A DNA stretch of 64,000 nucleotides from Pseudisothecium myosuroides (GCA_951799445.1 OX637290.1:30312987-30376986); one strand, 5' to 3'; positions 1-12,509 are shown, numbered from the stretch's first letter. Notes: generated by a model from the sequence alone, not told the origin. Translations and numbers: made by a program.

Positions 1-165
1 CTAGCTAATTTGGGGCCTCTGATTGTAAATATAAACTCAGAATTTGCAAATTTTATCATGCCTTGCAAATAAAAAGTTCCTGCGTTTTCCCCAGGGATAA
101 AACGGGGGGGCAAAACGGCCTCCGCAGGAGGCTCGTTGCAATTCTTTAGACACGACCGTCTTAGA
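1..165. mobile_element. Mutator-like MITE, truncated by the window edge
   Basis: The first ~125 bases match the interior and right half of the MITEs at 54164 and 58530: the block from CTAGCTAATTTGGGGCCTCT through a 'gaattcagaatttgcaaa'-like segment to a 'ttttccccagggataaaac'-like segment. The left end lies outside the window. The right terminus has diverged (about 150-165), so no target duplication can be read. Confidence 0.6.
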
Positions 166-214
166 GGAGTAAGTTAATGGAGAATCAGTCTTCTATTTTT
201 AACACAGATAAAGT

Positions 215-410
215 CTTTTTTTTCCTGGAACAAATGGGAACCCATTGCATTAAAAAAAAATACAAGACAACGAAGCCAAAAGGCTAGACAAATGAAGAGA
301 AAATGAGCATCGGACAGAAACCGTGATAGTCAAAACCTAGAAAAAAAGAACATGAAGGAGGACCTCTCCTATTCCAAAGGACACTATTTCCAATCTTACT
401 AGCAAAAGTC
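215..410 (-). mobile_element. 5'-truncated LINE/SINE-like retroposon tail
   Basis: On the minus strand this ends in a poly(A) run (plus-strand T run at 215-223). Just before it is the hairpin AATGGG-TT-CCCATT, and further upstream an AGCC-TTTT-GGCT hairpin. The same order of blocks recurs at 7365, including a matching 'gaaggaggacct'-like block about 140 bp from the tail. No coding part is present. I could not find a convincing target duplication. The class (LINE 3' UTR or LINE-tailed SINE) is inferred. Confidence 0.6.
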
Positions 411-462
411 TAGGACGGAGAATTTAGTCTTTGACCTCCATGAGGATTAAATTCATAATCCT

Positions 463-510
463 CTTTTTCTATTTTCTTTTCGAAACAAACGAAATGGAGT
501 TTCATGGCAA
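463..510 (-). mobile_element. Ultra-short retroposed tail with 14-bp target duplication
   Basis: Flanked by near-identical direct repeats AAATTCATAATCCT (449-462) and AAATTCATAATTCT (511-524). Between them, on the minus strand, lie only ~48 bp: a terminal hairpin (ATGAAA...TTTCGT) and an A-rich tail. It is the same 3' end as the longer retroposons here, truncated almost to nothing. Confidence 0.6.
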
Positions 511-524
511 AAATTCATAATTCT

Positions 525-2039
525 AAACTTTACCAATAAGATAGGGGTCCCTTTTCTATCCTTGAAAAGAAGACTCCTCTAGTGAACAAAATGGTCTTAT
601 ATGGTGCCTCAGCCAACCCCAATTCTAGAATTAAGTAACAAATCTTTCCTAGATATCTAAAAAAACATAATATCTTTCGATCATAGGAAGGACCATAGCC
701 TAGTTATACACAATGTTATGATGGTGCAATGCTGCTTATTAGCATTATCCTAGTAATGTTTGGGTTAGGGTTGTGAAAAATAATTATTCAAAATTTAAAA
801 GTCTTTTGAATTTGACTTTTTATCTATTGGTATTTTTTGAAATAAAAGGGGCTAGCCCATTAAGAAGAAAAAAAAAATTAACCTATAACCTAGAAAAGAT
901 GTGGCCATATCATCAAAATACAGTAATCTGACTTAATAGTGCATGTGACATTTGTTTAGTGAAGGTACACTACTTTCAATAAGAGTAGGTTGAAATAATA
1001 TTCTATTGTATCAATTTTTACAAAAGTAAAATTTTGTTGTGATGTACATTTTCTAGATGATGCTAATCTCCCCTACTAATAAGACAAATTAATGTAGTTA
1101 GCCAAAAATTACTAGATTTTACCCCTAAGTGACTAGAAGTTCAAATTTTGAACAACAAATAAATGCAAACATCTCCTAAGCACACATAATCTTTCTTTTT
1201 TCATTCATCTAAATGTTTGTAGATTCTTGTATTATTTCTCTTAGATTTGTATGGTATAGATTTTTACAACATACTTTCTTTGCAAATCTTCTATAGTTTA
1301 GGGGATAAGTGAGTATGACTTCAAAACTAACTTTTTCAGTTCAAAAAAGACCTATCAAAAATAAATTCAAAAAATAAATAAAAATAAAAATTCAAAAAAT
1401 TACTGTAATTAGAATTTAACATTTTGAACCTAAAAAAATGAAAATCTTTTGAAAATTATAAATCTTTTAAGCTTTAGTCAATTTTAGAAAGAATTTCATA
1501 TTTGCGGGTTCAAATTTTATTGAGAAATATATGTCAAAGTAGTAATTGAACTATTTGAATGGATATAATCAATTGACCATAGTTTATAACTTTTGTTGGA
1601 AATTCAATACTAAATTATTACTCGAAGTTGCATATTATAATACATCTCTATAATTTTTGAAATTTGGACTACCCCTTGGTCCTTGAGGGATTGGATGAAT
1701 AGATTTTTTTTATTCTATAGTTTTTAGGAAAATCATCAAATGCTTCTAGTCTTTTGCAACATTTCAACTTTCAAATACAAAACTTAGCTTGATAGATGCA
1801 TCTCTTGGAGATGAAAGGAATGATATCAAAAAGTTAAATTGTGGCTAAACATTGGAGCCCGTACTGGAAATAGTATCCTCAAGATGCCCTAAAAATCAAG
1901 ATGCCTTCAACTTAGGTTTAACATGTAAGCCTTTAAGTGTAAACACCACATTCAAGCACAAGATTGTAACCCTTGTACGACAAAACATTCACAAAATGAC
2001 AAAATGGATCTAGGGTGGGTATCTATGAAATCAAATTTG
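525..2039. other. AT-rich intergenic DNA, no gene seen
   Basis: Long A and T runs and no open frame of note. Parts resemble the eroded interior of the 0.9-kb TTAA family, but termini are not recognisable. Confidence 0.5.
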
Positions 2040-2780
2040 ATTGGTGAAAAATTAAAAATTTGACTCAAGGTTTGAAAATGTTATCATTTTTTGGAAATAA
2101 ATAATTTATTGATTAGATGCCCAAATGTTGAGTTATGCTTTTTGAAAATAACTACATAATGTAACAACTTTGAGAAACATGTTCTAAAACCCTCTTCTAC
2201 TTCTAAAATCCAACAAATATATTCCAAACATGATACAATCATATGCAATGGTTTTAAAAACTATGTTTAGTGCAAAATTTCACTTGAAAAAATTGGATAA
2301 AAAATGATTCTCTAAAGAATGAAAATGAAGTTTGTTACCATTGAAATTTTTGTTCTATATATTCTCAATTCCATTTTATAACATATCACCAAATTCTTCA
2401 AGTTGCAAAAGATACAATTTTGTTCTCCAAAAGTTTCAAATTGAACCTTCTCCATTACTAAGTATTGAAGAGAATGTGGTGCTCGACTTTGAACATTATG
2501 TTCTTAGAGATGCTTATGAAGTATGCTTTAAAAATTGGTGTAAAAATAAACTTAGAAGTTTGGTACAAGATCCTATGGTTAAAAGTTGCAAAAGGAATTC
2601 CGTCTATTCCACTTTTTTTTCTAAATAAATTGTTTTGTACCAATTTTGCTAGTATACCCCAAAATATGCATGAAGGTGTCTCCATTTGTGCTCATAATAC
2701 TTACCTAGCAAGGAATTTGCTACGGGTGGGCTTCTTCCTCAATCCTACCAGTTGGAGACTTTGGGGTTTTTAAACTCAAG
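2040..2780 (-). mobile_element. Eroded copy of the TTAA-flanked family
   Basis: Shares blocks in order with 52740-53410 and 45380-46640: a 'caaattcttcaagttgcaaaagat'-like segment, 'gaacattatgttcttagaga', and the family core 'acaagatcctatggttaaaa' near 2566. The order matches the minus orientation of the intact 0.9-kb elements, and both termini are lost. The overlapping open frames of 98 and 102 codons lie inside this repeat and resemble nothing I know. The adjoining 2781-3369 holds nothing recognisable. Confidence 0.45.
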
Positions 2781-3369
2781 CTTCTCCAAATTTTTGTCGC
2801 CGCACTTAAAGTTGCGGGGCCTTACACATTTGACCTCGCAACACATCTCACACAAAAAGAGTTTCCAATTTGGAGCCTTGATTGTTTTATGACGAGTTGT
2901 TGCTTCCAACATGTTCTACCAGCCTTGCTTCTTCCACACCACTCTATAGCTCATGTCAACCTACATTGGAATTGGGGATTGTGCAATCTTCTAGTAGGGA
3001 CCCAATTATGAGGTGGGGCCTCGAGCAGAATGCAATAGAACTTCCATAAGGTAATAGCCCCGGGACTGAAAGAGAATATTACTTTAGAGAGGGGCTGCAT
3101 GATTAGTGGCGTTTGAAGATTTTTTTCGTAGGTTGCAATGTCGTGGTGCTAGTCATGTTCACGAAAGCAACATCTCCAATCCAAATTCAATGAAAGTTAC
3201 TTTTCTTTTTTTACTTATTTTGTACATCTTCAATGTGTCCAAGCTAGGATTGAAGGAATAACATTGCCACTTTAGAGAGGTTATTGGGTTCTAGAAGTTC
3301 ACTGTAGTGACTTGCCAAGTTCTCCACAGCAGGTCGATTCTGCCGTCTGCTGGTGGAGATGCTCTAATT

Positions 3370-4340
3370 TCTGAACCAGCAACCCGGGCAGGTTCTTCCT
3401 GTTGTTTCAGTGACACAACTCCCCGTCTGCCAGCAGTCTGCCGTCTGTCGTTGGTCAAGCCCACCATTGCCGAAAATGGCAAATCCCCGGTGGAAGTGCG
3501 TGACAGGAAATGGCATCATGGTGGGAGTGAGCCCCGAGCACTTGGTTCCATGATCGAGGGATGCAAGGGCCCAGATGCGACTTCGTTTCCTGTACTACTG
3601 GTGCAAAGACCTTGAAAAACGGTTGAGCTCAAGCAAGCGAAACTAAAAGTGGCAAAATTTTAGCCAATTTTTTTTTTAAAAAGAAGGTAAAAACGAAGCG
3701 GTGGCACAAGCATTTCCCCAATTATAAAATTTTGCCAAATATCGAATGAGATTTCCTGATTTTAGACAGGGCTATGGATGAATGCATACGAAGTTAGTGA
3801 TGTATGAACATCTTGAAATGGATGATTCTTTCATCCTGAAAATTCCAGAATACCACTGCTTGAAGCTAGCTTCACAAGACTAGGCCGATGTAGATTTGGC
3901 TCCAACTGCGAGAGTCTCCAATTTGGAGGTCATTGATTCTCCATTCCCAACCCCGCGGCCCTTGCCGCAGCTCTGCACCTCCAAAAGCAGGCTGACGGAG
4001 CTGAAATTGGGGTCAGTCCAACTGAACACCGAGTAAGTTAACTGAACTGAAGCTAGATCTCCTCCTCTCCCATTCCTTTGGGAAGGTGTGAAATGGCGGA
4101 ACTTCCGAGGGAGCGTCTGGGCCCTTGCATCCCTTGATCACGTCTCCAAAGAGCTCGGGCTCACTTCCACCATGATCGGACATTTCCTATCACGAACTCC
4201 CACCGGGGATTTGCCATTTTTGGCAATGGTGGGCTTGACCAACTGCAGATGGCAGACAGACAGGGCTGTGAGTGCCGCTCCAACAGGACTACAGGAGAAC
4301 CTGCCTCGAGGGATTGGGCAGAAGTTTATGCAGTAAGTTA
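3370..4340. repeat. Large imperfect inverted repeat (fold-back element)
   Basis: The left arm (about 3380-3590) is repeated in reverse complement at about 4100-4335. Both arms carry the same landmark blocks: TTGGTCAAGCCCACCATTGC, then 'aaatggcaaatccccggtgg', then 'gggatgcaagggcccaga'. They look roughly 80-90% alike by eye, with a ~500-bp AT-richer centre. The arms are much GC-richer than the surroundings. Open frames of 102 and 68 codons on opposite strands are the same arm sequence read twice (both contain LVKPTIA-NGKSPV), so they are not independent evidence for a gene. A fold-back or MITE-like transposon is the likeliest explanation. A captured exon in the arms is possible. Confidence 0.65.
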
Positions 4341-4611
4341 TCAATGAAATCTACGTAGGTTTTCCAAGAGAAGAGACCTGGATGAAAGCCAAGCATCTCT
4401 GAGTGGATACTACTGTAGTACTGTATCAATCCACAAGCTGTGAAAGCCGAGCATGGATGGATGGGCAGAAATTTATGCAGTAACTTATCAATGGAATCTA
4501 CGCTCACTAGCTTTTCCAAGGGAGACGGAGACCTGGATGAAAGCCAAGCATCTACTGTGGATACTAGTACTGTATCAATCCGCAAGCTGTGAAAGCCGAG
4601 CATGAATGGAT
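4316..4611. repeat. Tandem duplication, ~148-bp unit, two copies
   Basis: Unit 1 (4316-4462) and unit 2 (4463-4611) both begin GGGCAGAA(G/A)TTTATGCAGTAA and end 'aagccgagcatg(g/a)atggat'. They differ by scattered substitutions and a few small indels. It starts exactly where the right arm of the preceding inverted repeat ends. Confidence 0.85.
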
Positions 4612-4894
4612 ATCCACAAGCTCAGCTATCCAAGAGGTGCTGAACGTGCACCAATGTGCTCAACTTGTGGAAAACGAGCAAGGAAGCAATTGTTAGTGGA
4701 GAATACAAAAATATCTACAGTAGCCAAGTTGAAGCATTAATTGTTTGCAACGTCCACTATCTTGAAGAACAATGAGGTACAAGAGATCGCGCTTCTAGAG
4801 TGCAAGGGTTGTCGATACCGAGAATTTTAGGTTAGGACTCATCTCTAATAGTTTATAAAGATTATCCATGAAATTTTAGAAATTTAACTCCTAA

Positions 4895-5320
4895 GAGCAT
4901 GACCGCCCAGGCACGCTAGTGGAGGACTTCACGGCTCTTGGCGGGCCCTTGTAGCTTTTTTCTCCCCACAATCACTCTTGCAACAGCAACTTCCAGAGCG
5001 ACCACTTCAAAAATGCAACTCACCACTCAACAATAGTGGGCCTATTCAGTGGCGCACAACCGCAGATTGTGGAAGATCTTGTTGTCAAACTTTGTCCAAG
5101 CATGGCTTTGTGTGGTCATTTTGGAAACAAGGATCATAGTGGTGGTCACAGCAATAGGCAAGTGGTGAAGAACACCAGTAGGCAGCTGGTGTAGAAGTCG
5201 CAAAAGTTGATACATGGCCTAAAAAATTGCTTGGAAGTGGGTGGAATCATAGAACGAGATGGTAGGGCTTTGTGCTTTGCTCGACAGCCATGACCACTCA
5301 AGGGCCTACTCAAAATGCTC
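4895..5320. mobile_element. Possible Harbinger-like fragment
   Basis: Left side TAA followed by GAGCATGACCGCCCAGGCAC; right side ends AAAATGCTC followed by TAG. The short GAGCAT ends resemble the better elements at 18185, 19823 and 57667. Only about 7 terminal bases match in inverted orientation and the flanking triplets differ, so this is weak. The interior is GC-richer than its surroundings. Confidence 0.3.
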
Positions 5321-5723
5321 TAGTATGTTTTATTGAGTGTGCCCAAGTGGCCAATCGCTAAAGGACTACGGTGTTTTGAGGCCCAACACTGCTTCAAAAT
5401 ACTCATTATTAAAAAAACGTTAAAATCTTTGTCTCTAATTATTCTTTAACAAATTCAAGTATAGTATCCTTTGTTTAATTTGTTCAAGTACATCTTTTCT
5501 AAGTTTTAGAGTGAAAATCTTGCCAGACTTAATGTGTCTAAACTTCAAGTAGTTTTTTCTAGCCCTTCCCAAAAGTAAAGTTTTATCTTTCAACATTTCA
5601 AAAAAATTAACAAACATATGTCCCATAACTTTAAATGGATTGAGAATACATGGAAAAAAATTTACCAGAAAATACTTTCATATTCACCTTTAAACAAATT
5701 GTAAAATGGAAATTGGTACTTAA

Positions 5724-6642
5724 CCTCTAGAGTTCTTTAACTTTGTTTTCCCCCAAACACTCCAAAACTACCATTTCTAGTACAAGTACCAAATTTTAGA
5801 AAAAAAAACATTTTCAGACACATGTAACCGTAGGATCTTGCAATAAGCTGGTTTGAGAAGATGTGGAAAAAACTTCAAAAATTTCCACCAGGTAGATTGT
5901 TGTTTGAATTGACAAAAATCCCTCTTTTGGCCTTGCAAAAAATAGGGCAGTTGCACTTCAGAAGGTCACAATTGTATGAAAAAATGTCTATGTTGGTGGT
6001 GCTTCTTTGGATTCATTCTTCAAGGAAAATTGACTATATGCTTGAAAATTTTCAGATCATTTGGAATTGTACAACATATAAGAAAAAAATAATAAGTAGA
6101 AAGAAGTAGAGAATGATTTTAAATACAAAATTGTCAGTAAGAATTTAGTTATCAAATTGAAAAATGTCAATCCCAATGGTTGTAATGTTGTAGTAACAAA
6201 CAATTTACATTCTATGGTTTTATTTTTGTCCAAAAATATTGAATACTGAGTTAAATAAAGGACTTCAAAGTTTATTTTTGAGTAGAGAATCCATAATTGC
6301 CCACAAACTAAAACTCCTCGTAACTTTTATATCATTGATTGAAATCGAATGATTCAAAGCTTTCCACGTATATGTAAAGCTAGAAAACCAATTCCAAAAT
6401 TTTGTTTATGAAAAAATTGATTTTTTCTTATCTGCCTGGACTGCCCTACCAAGGAAAAAAAACTACATATTATACAATATCTTTTTTACCATATAGTCAA
6501 AAGTTATGAAAATTGTTGGGCGTTAAAGAAAACCTTGTCCCTATATTGTGTGAAAATTTCAAAGAAAAAAAATGAAATTCCATTTGTAGTGAGCTGTCCC
6601 AAATCACTATGTTGCCAAAAAAAACACTTGGTCCTTTAGAAC
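5724..6642 (+). mobile_element. TTAA-flanked ~0.9-kb non-autonomous element (copy K)
   Basis: Flanked by TTAA at 5720-5723 and 6643-6646. The left end CCTCTAGAGTTCTTTAAC is eroded; the right end read inwards is GTTCTAAAGGACCAAGTG. The interior has the family blocks in order: 'aaaactaccatttcta', 'aaccgtaggatcttg', 'ccaatggttgtaatgttgtag'. No transposase. It belongs to the same subfamily as the copy at 53576 and shows that copy's site before the nested MITE arrived (around 6037-6075). The 82-codon frame inside it is not a gene. Confidence 0.75.
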
Positions 6643-6646
6643 TTAA

Positions 6647-7364
6647 TAAAAGAAAAAATCAAAATCACTACTAATTTTGACAATAAATTGAAAATTGAAA
6701 ATCACAATGGTAAAAATCTTCTAGCAAAATATATATTTCAATATATATTATGCAAAATTGATTTCAAAAAACAACTGTATATATTTTTTCTACCTTCAAC
6801 CTTCCTTGCACGACAACCACATTAGTCACATTGTTGACATATAGGCAAAAATTGATTTATAACATTTTTCAATTTATTTTATACAGCTATGGTAGGAAGT
6901 TCTTAAAACCTTCATCATTCTCCAAATAGACACCAGCTCTTTTGGAAGTTTATCCTAATGAAATGCTCCATAGCACACAAAGTGTCTAGTGAATGGCTTT
7001 CCCAAAAAAAATTATTTGATCAAGAAAAGGAAGCTACCACCAACGTGCCAAACAAAGTCAATACTCCTACTAGTCAATAATTTAAGAAAAATCACAATGA
7101 AACTTCAAATGAACAACCCTAGTTGCAACTTGTATAGTTATATTCCACCTCACTACCAATTCTAGTCAGTAGCTTAGAATTAAAGCAAAAGAGATGAAAC
7201 TTTCCATTATTCTTTCTTTATCCCTAACACCTAGGTATTTGCTTGACCCCTAATAGAAGTTTGTGAAATGTTACTAGAACATTAATTATTAAGCAAGCTA
7301 CTCCAAACCTCTTGTTTGATCCTATCATTGGTCCCTATTATCAAGTAGAAGGTAATTTCAAACA
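6647..7364. other. AT-rich intergenic DNA
   Basis: No gene, RNA or clear repeat boundary seen. Confidence 0.5.
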
Positions 7365-7600
7365 ATTTTTTTTTAAACAAATGGCACAATCCATTGCATT
7401 AAAAAAAACGATACAAAATAGTCAAGCCACAAAGGCTAGACAATGAAGAGATAAGAGCAAAAAGAAAATGAGAACCAACAGGCTAAATGAAGGAACAAGA
7501 GGGAGGACCTTGATTGTTCCAATAGATGGTAGAGCCTAATCTACTCGCAATAGTATGAGAGTTACAAAGAATTCACCTATTCATCCATGAATCTAATAAA
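7365..7600 (-). mobile_element. 5'-truncated LINE/SINE-like retroposon tail
   Basis: Poly(A) tail on the minus strand (plus-strand T run 7366-7374), terminal hairpin AATGG-ATTGTG-CCATT, and an AGCC/GGCT hairpin (on the plus strand 'caagccacaaaggctaga'). It aligns block by block with the copy at 215-410. The upstream boundary is uncertain. Confidence 0.6.
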
Positions 7601-8405
7601 GGATTGTCAATATGTATCATAGGATTTAATTTCAAGCTTTCAAATGTACTTCACTCTACTACATAATAAACACAAAGTATTACAAATAGTCGGATGAAAC
7701 TAATTAGGTCTCTTACTTTCATTTTTAGGTGAAAACCTTGATGGTAAGCTTCATCCTTTTGATGTAAATGTTGGTATATTTCAATCATTTGGTATTATAA
7801 CATTGTTAACCATCCTAACCATTCCCCCATGGAGATTGAAATAATCCCTTCGTAGATTTATAGGAGTGAATTTAGTTTAATGTAAAGAAAACTATTGGGT
7901 GGTTAGGAAATTATAACGTTGGTGTCGTTGCGATAAATTGGATACATAGGAGAGAGGTTATGGGTTGTTTATAGGATGTTCATGACTCCACTCTAAAAAC
8001 AGTTTTGTAATTTCACGCAGACCACTTTAAAAATTCACAAAATTTTTAATTTTAGTTGAAAAATTATAATTCCACTTAGGTTTGATTTGTAAAACAAGTG
8101 CACACCTTTGAAAAATATTTGTCCCTCTTGGATTTGGCCCCAAGATATTTAGATTGCTAGTTTGCATGGTATTAGGATTTAAGGTAGGCGCACCCATTCC
8201 CGTCCGTTTACCACATTCCGCTAGTATATAGCAAAAGTGCATATTTTCCATCTAGAATGTACTGCATTCGTACATGATGACGGAATGGGATATACAAACA
8301 GGAATGGATGCGTCTACCTTAGGGTATATTAGGCTTGTCTACCTTTTATTCCATGTCCATCCAAATGCTGAAGTTAGTTTTTGTTTTTTGTTCTGTTTTT
8401 TTGAC
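7601..8405. other. Intergenic, no gene seen
   Basis: AT-rich to mixed composition. Only short open frames with no recognisable similarity. Confidence 0.5.
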
Positions 8406-8419
8406 GTTTTAGTTTGTTT

Positions 8420-8475
8420 ATTGTTGGTTTCTTTTGAACAAATGGGAAACCTATTGCATTAAAAAAAAGAACCAA
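8420..8475 (-). mobile_element. Ultra-short retroposed tail with 14-bp target duplication
   Basis: Direct repeats GTTTTAGTTTGTTT (8406-8419) and GTTTTAGTGTGTTT (8476-8489) bracket 56 bp. On the minus strand these hold the AATGCAAT...CCCATTTGTT terminal segment of the retroposon family and a short A-rich tail. Confidence 0.6.
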
Positions 8476-8519
8476 GTTTTAGTGTGTTTTTTGACCGGTT
8501 CAGCCGGTTGCATTGAAAA

Positions 8520-8790
8520 ATTACAGGAGCAATGTAAGGGCCCCGGTACTTATGTGAGGAGGAGATTGAGTTTCAGAGAAACTTTAATTAGGTGGAATTT
8601 TGGGCCTGCATTTAATGAGCCCTTCAGTTGGGTCCACGCCACGCCCCCATTTCCCTGGGGTAGAATCTGTCGGGACCACCTGGGCCCGGTCGTTATGTAA
8701 TCTGCAAGTAATGACAAAACGGCCCTTCCACATTTAAGCATTTGGCGCTAATTTGGAGGGAAGGGAGCTCTTTAGGGGGGGCATAAATAA
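8520..8790. other. GC-richer patch of unknown origin
   Basis: Stands out from the AT-rich flanks. A block 'GGGCCCCGGTACTTATG' near 8539 recurs in direct orientation as 'GGGCCCGGTCGTTATG' near 8681. Overlapping frames of 88 and 63 codons on opposite strands are unrecognised and probably reflect composition only. Possibly the remnant of an element. Confidence 0.3.
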
Positions 8791-9939
8791 ATAAATAAAT
8801 TGATTGTCCTCATGTTTGGGAAAAGGAAAGGACAATACTGTAGTCCCTTGGTACCAAAAAAAAATTAAAAAAAATTAAAAACTAAATCTATTATTACCTC
8901 CTATAAATATCACGAACCGACTCTCTATGCTTTTCAGACAACTACTGCTAATTTCTAGGGGTCGAAAAGGCCAATATCCACAAGTTTTGGTTGTCATGGA
9001 CGTATTTGTTCACAAATTTTGGGTTTAATTTCAATTTTTAAATCCACTATGTTAAATTATTCAAATAAGCAGCTATAAGAAGCTCTGTTGTGGTAGCCCT
9101 TGCGTTTCAAGTAAGGTAGCTACTCAAACTGGTAATGTGTGCAAAATTTTTTAACCCATTTTACCACATGAATGCAAAATTAGAACATTTGAAGTTTGGA
9201 AAAATTAATTGATAAGGACAACAAACTTCAATCTCTCTTGGATAATCTTTTTTTCTCTACACAGAAATGAGGATTTATATTGTTCATTAGTATATCTTAT
9301 TAGATATTATACAAAGTTTTGGTTTTTCCATCCATCTAAATGTTTGTAAATTCTTGTGTTAACTATCTAACATGTTTATCAAATTCTTGTGTATGGTATG
9401 AATTTACAAAACTTTTTCTTACAAATATTCTATAGTAGAAAGGGATTAATTATGTTGACTTCAGAAAAGCAACTTTTCCAATTCTAAAATGATTCTAAAA
9501 AATAAATTGTATAAATAAATAAAATATAAATCTTTAAAAATTATAATAATCATGACTTTACATTTTGAATTTAAAGAAAAATAACCTCCAAAAATTACAG
9601 ATGTTCAATCTATAACCAAATTTTGAAGGAATTTTCAATTTCAAATTTTATTAAAGATTTAATATTATGTATAGTAGTAGATCTAAAGATATTAGAATGT
9701 TAAATTATTTGTTTAAAAAACGTCATTACACTATTATTTGAAGTTTGCATTTTATAATACATCTTCATAATTTTGAAAATCTAAACTATCCCATGTCTTC
9801 AAGGTTTAGCATTTTGCAAGCCAAATATGAAAATACTCAAGTTAACCCTAAAGTCCCAAGTCTCTTTCGGGGACATTTAAAGGTTTGGACAAGTTCTTAC
9901 GATCTCATTTTTTGGCTAGATTTTTTGAAGCTTCTTCCA
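8791..9939. other. AT-rich intergenic DNA
   Basis: No gene recognised. Blocks near 9360-9720 resemble those around 1200-1640, suggesting two eroded copies of a dispersed repeat. Confidence 0.4.
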
Positions 9940-10700
9940 CAATAGGAAAACATATTAGCTTTTGAGGAATATTTATTTAATTGGTGATGGGGAGCAAAAA
10001 TTATGCCACATAAAGTTCAAAATAATTAAGAGTGTGCAACAAAAGAAATTTAAATTTAAAAAATGTATTTTATAAAGATTACAATTTTGTCTATATAAAA
10101 AGATTAAATTCATTCCATTTGTTTTAGTAATGTACAAATTATGGAGCATCTTGTTTTGCAAACAAACGTAGTATCATCTCAAGAAAATAATGTATTGGAT
10201 CCTAATTTGAACTCAATTTCCTCAATTTTCAAAACAAAAAACATCCAAAGGTTTTGATTTTCTTGCTAGTACAATCTTACCACTGGAATTCTTGTTTTAA
10301 AAAAATTCCCTCTTGAAACTATTAACATTTATTTTTTCCTTCTATCCTTACCTACTTTCACTTAACAAGACTTTGAAGAATGAAAATGAAGTTGTTTTTT
10401 GAAGAAAAAATCCCAAACTTTCAACTCAATTCTTCGATATAAAAATAAATAAATGCAAAAATTGTAATGCAAAAATCTTAAGTTGAGAAGATTCAAAGTC
10501 TTATTATCTTGTATAGAAAATTGCTTAAAACCTCATTTTTTCCACTTTAAATGCAAATATCTCGCAATCTACTCGGTCAAAGGTTTTAGAATTTCTTCCT
10601 TACATTTTCATACTTACTACTGTAAACTTGCCAATCACCACACATGCAAAATTCAAATCCTTCTCCACATAAATATAGAGATTTGTATGTTTTGAAATTT
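9940..10700 (-). mobile_element. Eroded copy of the TTAA-flanked family
   Basis: Follows the minus-orientation order of the family: 'gggagcaaaaattatgcca', then 'cattccatttgttttagtaatg', then 'attttttccttctatcctta', then 'gaagaatgaaaatgaagtt'. Termini and TTAA sites are not recognisable. Confidence 0.45.
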
Positions 10701-12204
10701 GACTTGCTTATTGAATGTCATGTTAAAATTTCCCTTCAAAAAACAAAATGCAAAATAATCCTCCTACAAATTCTATTGCAATTTAAAGGCAATGAAGCTA
10801 AAATCTATTTTAAAATGATTTGCAACTCTTCACTGCACAAAGTGCGGTCATTGGGTGGTGACACAAAATTTTATTCCCATCGCAATTGAGTTGGTAATTG
10901 CATTGTGTGGTTATTGTATGGTAAATGGCAACGGTTGTTGTTTGCTTTTTGGATGTTTGCGGTCATTGACAAGTTTACTCTAGTCTAGTGCAAAATTCTA
11001 TGGGACTTGGGACTTTTAAGGTTTAATTCAACGAGTGTAAGAAGCACTAATATTTTTGCATTGCATTTTTTTTACTAGAAATGATTCATTTTCTTATTTC
11101 TTTTGTGGCTATTTGAAAGAAGAAAAAAATATCTTCTTTGCTACAAAATCATTAAAAGTTTTGGAAATAGAAATGCAACATTAAATAAACAGTGCGCCTC
11201 ACATGAATTGAATCACTTTGAGTAGTTAAGGTGGACAACCCCAAATCCGCCGCTGACCCTAAATCGCGATCTTCACTCTATGTACATCTCCAAAATCAAT
11301 CATTTACCTATGAGGAAGAAACAGTTTTAGAACCAAACTTTGTTCCTCAGTAACTTTTGCATACAATATCCAATTCTTATGTTCTTTGCTGGGTTGGAAC
11401 CTCCTTTCACTTGCCAACAAGAAATTCAATGAAAATTTAACCAATCTAATAATAGCAACTACGGACAGCAGCAAAAAGTGCCAGTTCAGTTTCGGGGTAA
11501 CCACCTTGCAGTTTTTTGATTTTTTGATTTTTTTTTTTACCATCATAACTTATATTTGATGTTGTTGAAGCATCAATCAACAGAAGATAGCCCCAAGTGA
11601 ATGTGGGTCCATTCAATCCCCCTGAGCAGATTTTGGGTTTTATTAACAAGGCTAGAGTCAAAGGGAGTATCACTCACTCCCCTGGAGAAGAGATTTCCTT
11701 TTGAGTGTGTGATTTGCAACGGGATCTGATATGATATGCTGCTTCTCAGTTCCGCATTTTTGTATTGCCACAATGGTCAATGGCGCCACTGGAGCTCTGT
11801 GGGAAACTGGGAAAGTATGATGGTGCTGATAAGTTGTTCTATATCTGATACTCAGCCCTGCCTTGGAATTTATCCAAAAGAAGCTCTGGAGTCTGGACGG
11901 AGTGGCAATCTGCACTTTTTAGGGTAAGGTAGAGTAGTACTCTTCTTCACTCGCTCGCGCGGGGTGTAAGATGTCAGCAGCTTCATATTGCTGTTTCCAT
12001 TCGTCGAGGTCGGACTTCACTTAAATGCTTGTGTTTCTCGCATGCTTCAAAACGCTGGGGAAACAGTACTGGGGAGCTGGGGAGCTGGGGAGCTGGGAAT
12101 GGGGGATCTTGTCCTCCATGTTCTGCAGGGAAATCAAAAGGTTCCATTTGGGTAAACAGGAACATGCCAAGGGAGTGAGGGTTCAATTTGTGTTTAGTGT
12201 TTTG
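10701..12204. other. Intergenic, no gene seen
   Basis: Mixed composition. Small frames of 60-80 codons overlap on both strands at 11300-11930 without any recognisable motif. A short GGGGAGCT repeat (three units) occurs at about 12071-12096. Confidence 0.5.
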
Positions 12205-12343
12205 AAAAAAAATAAAAAAATAAAAAAATAAAAAAAAATAAAAAAATAAAAAAATAGTGTTCGTGTTTTTGGCAATGAGATTTCTCTTGTCTCTGTCAAA
12301 AAGAAAAAAAAAAAGAAAAAGAAAAAAGAAAAAAGAAAAAAAA
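12205..12343. repeat. A-rich microsatellites (AAAAAAAT and GAAAAA types)
   Basis: 12205-12256 is an (A)6-8T repeat and 12298-12343 an (A)4-11G repeat, separated by about 40 bp of unique sequence. The 124-codon and 68-codon frames across it are low-complexity and not genes. Confidence 0.85.
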
Positions 12344-12509
12344 TGAACCAACAGCAACAGCTATTGGGATGATTTTTGAGTTTTACCAACTATTTTCCTT
12401 TAATTCCCATATATTGAACTATTTTTTCAAGTACCAAGTTTGTTCTATTTTATTCTCCATTTTTTTACTCTAAATAGAAATTTCATACATTATTTCACTG
12501 TTGTTTTTT

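Noticed and set aside
3340..3366. GGTGGAGATGCTC-TAA as the right end of another Harbinger-like element
   Set aside because: No matching left end was found upstream within the window.
12205..12343. Poly(A)-rich tracts as retroposon tails
   Set aside because: They are simple (A)nT and (A)nG microsatellites without flanking direct repeats or the family's terminal hairpin.
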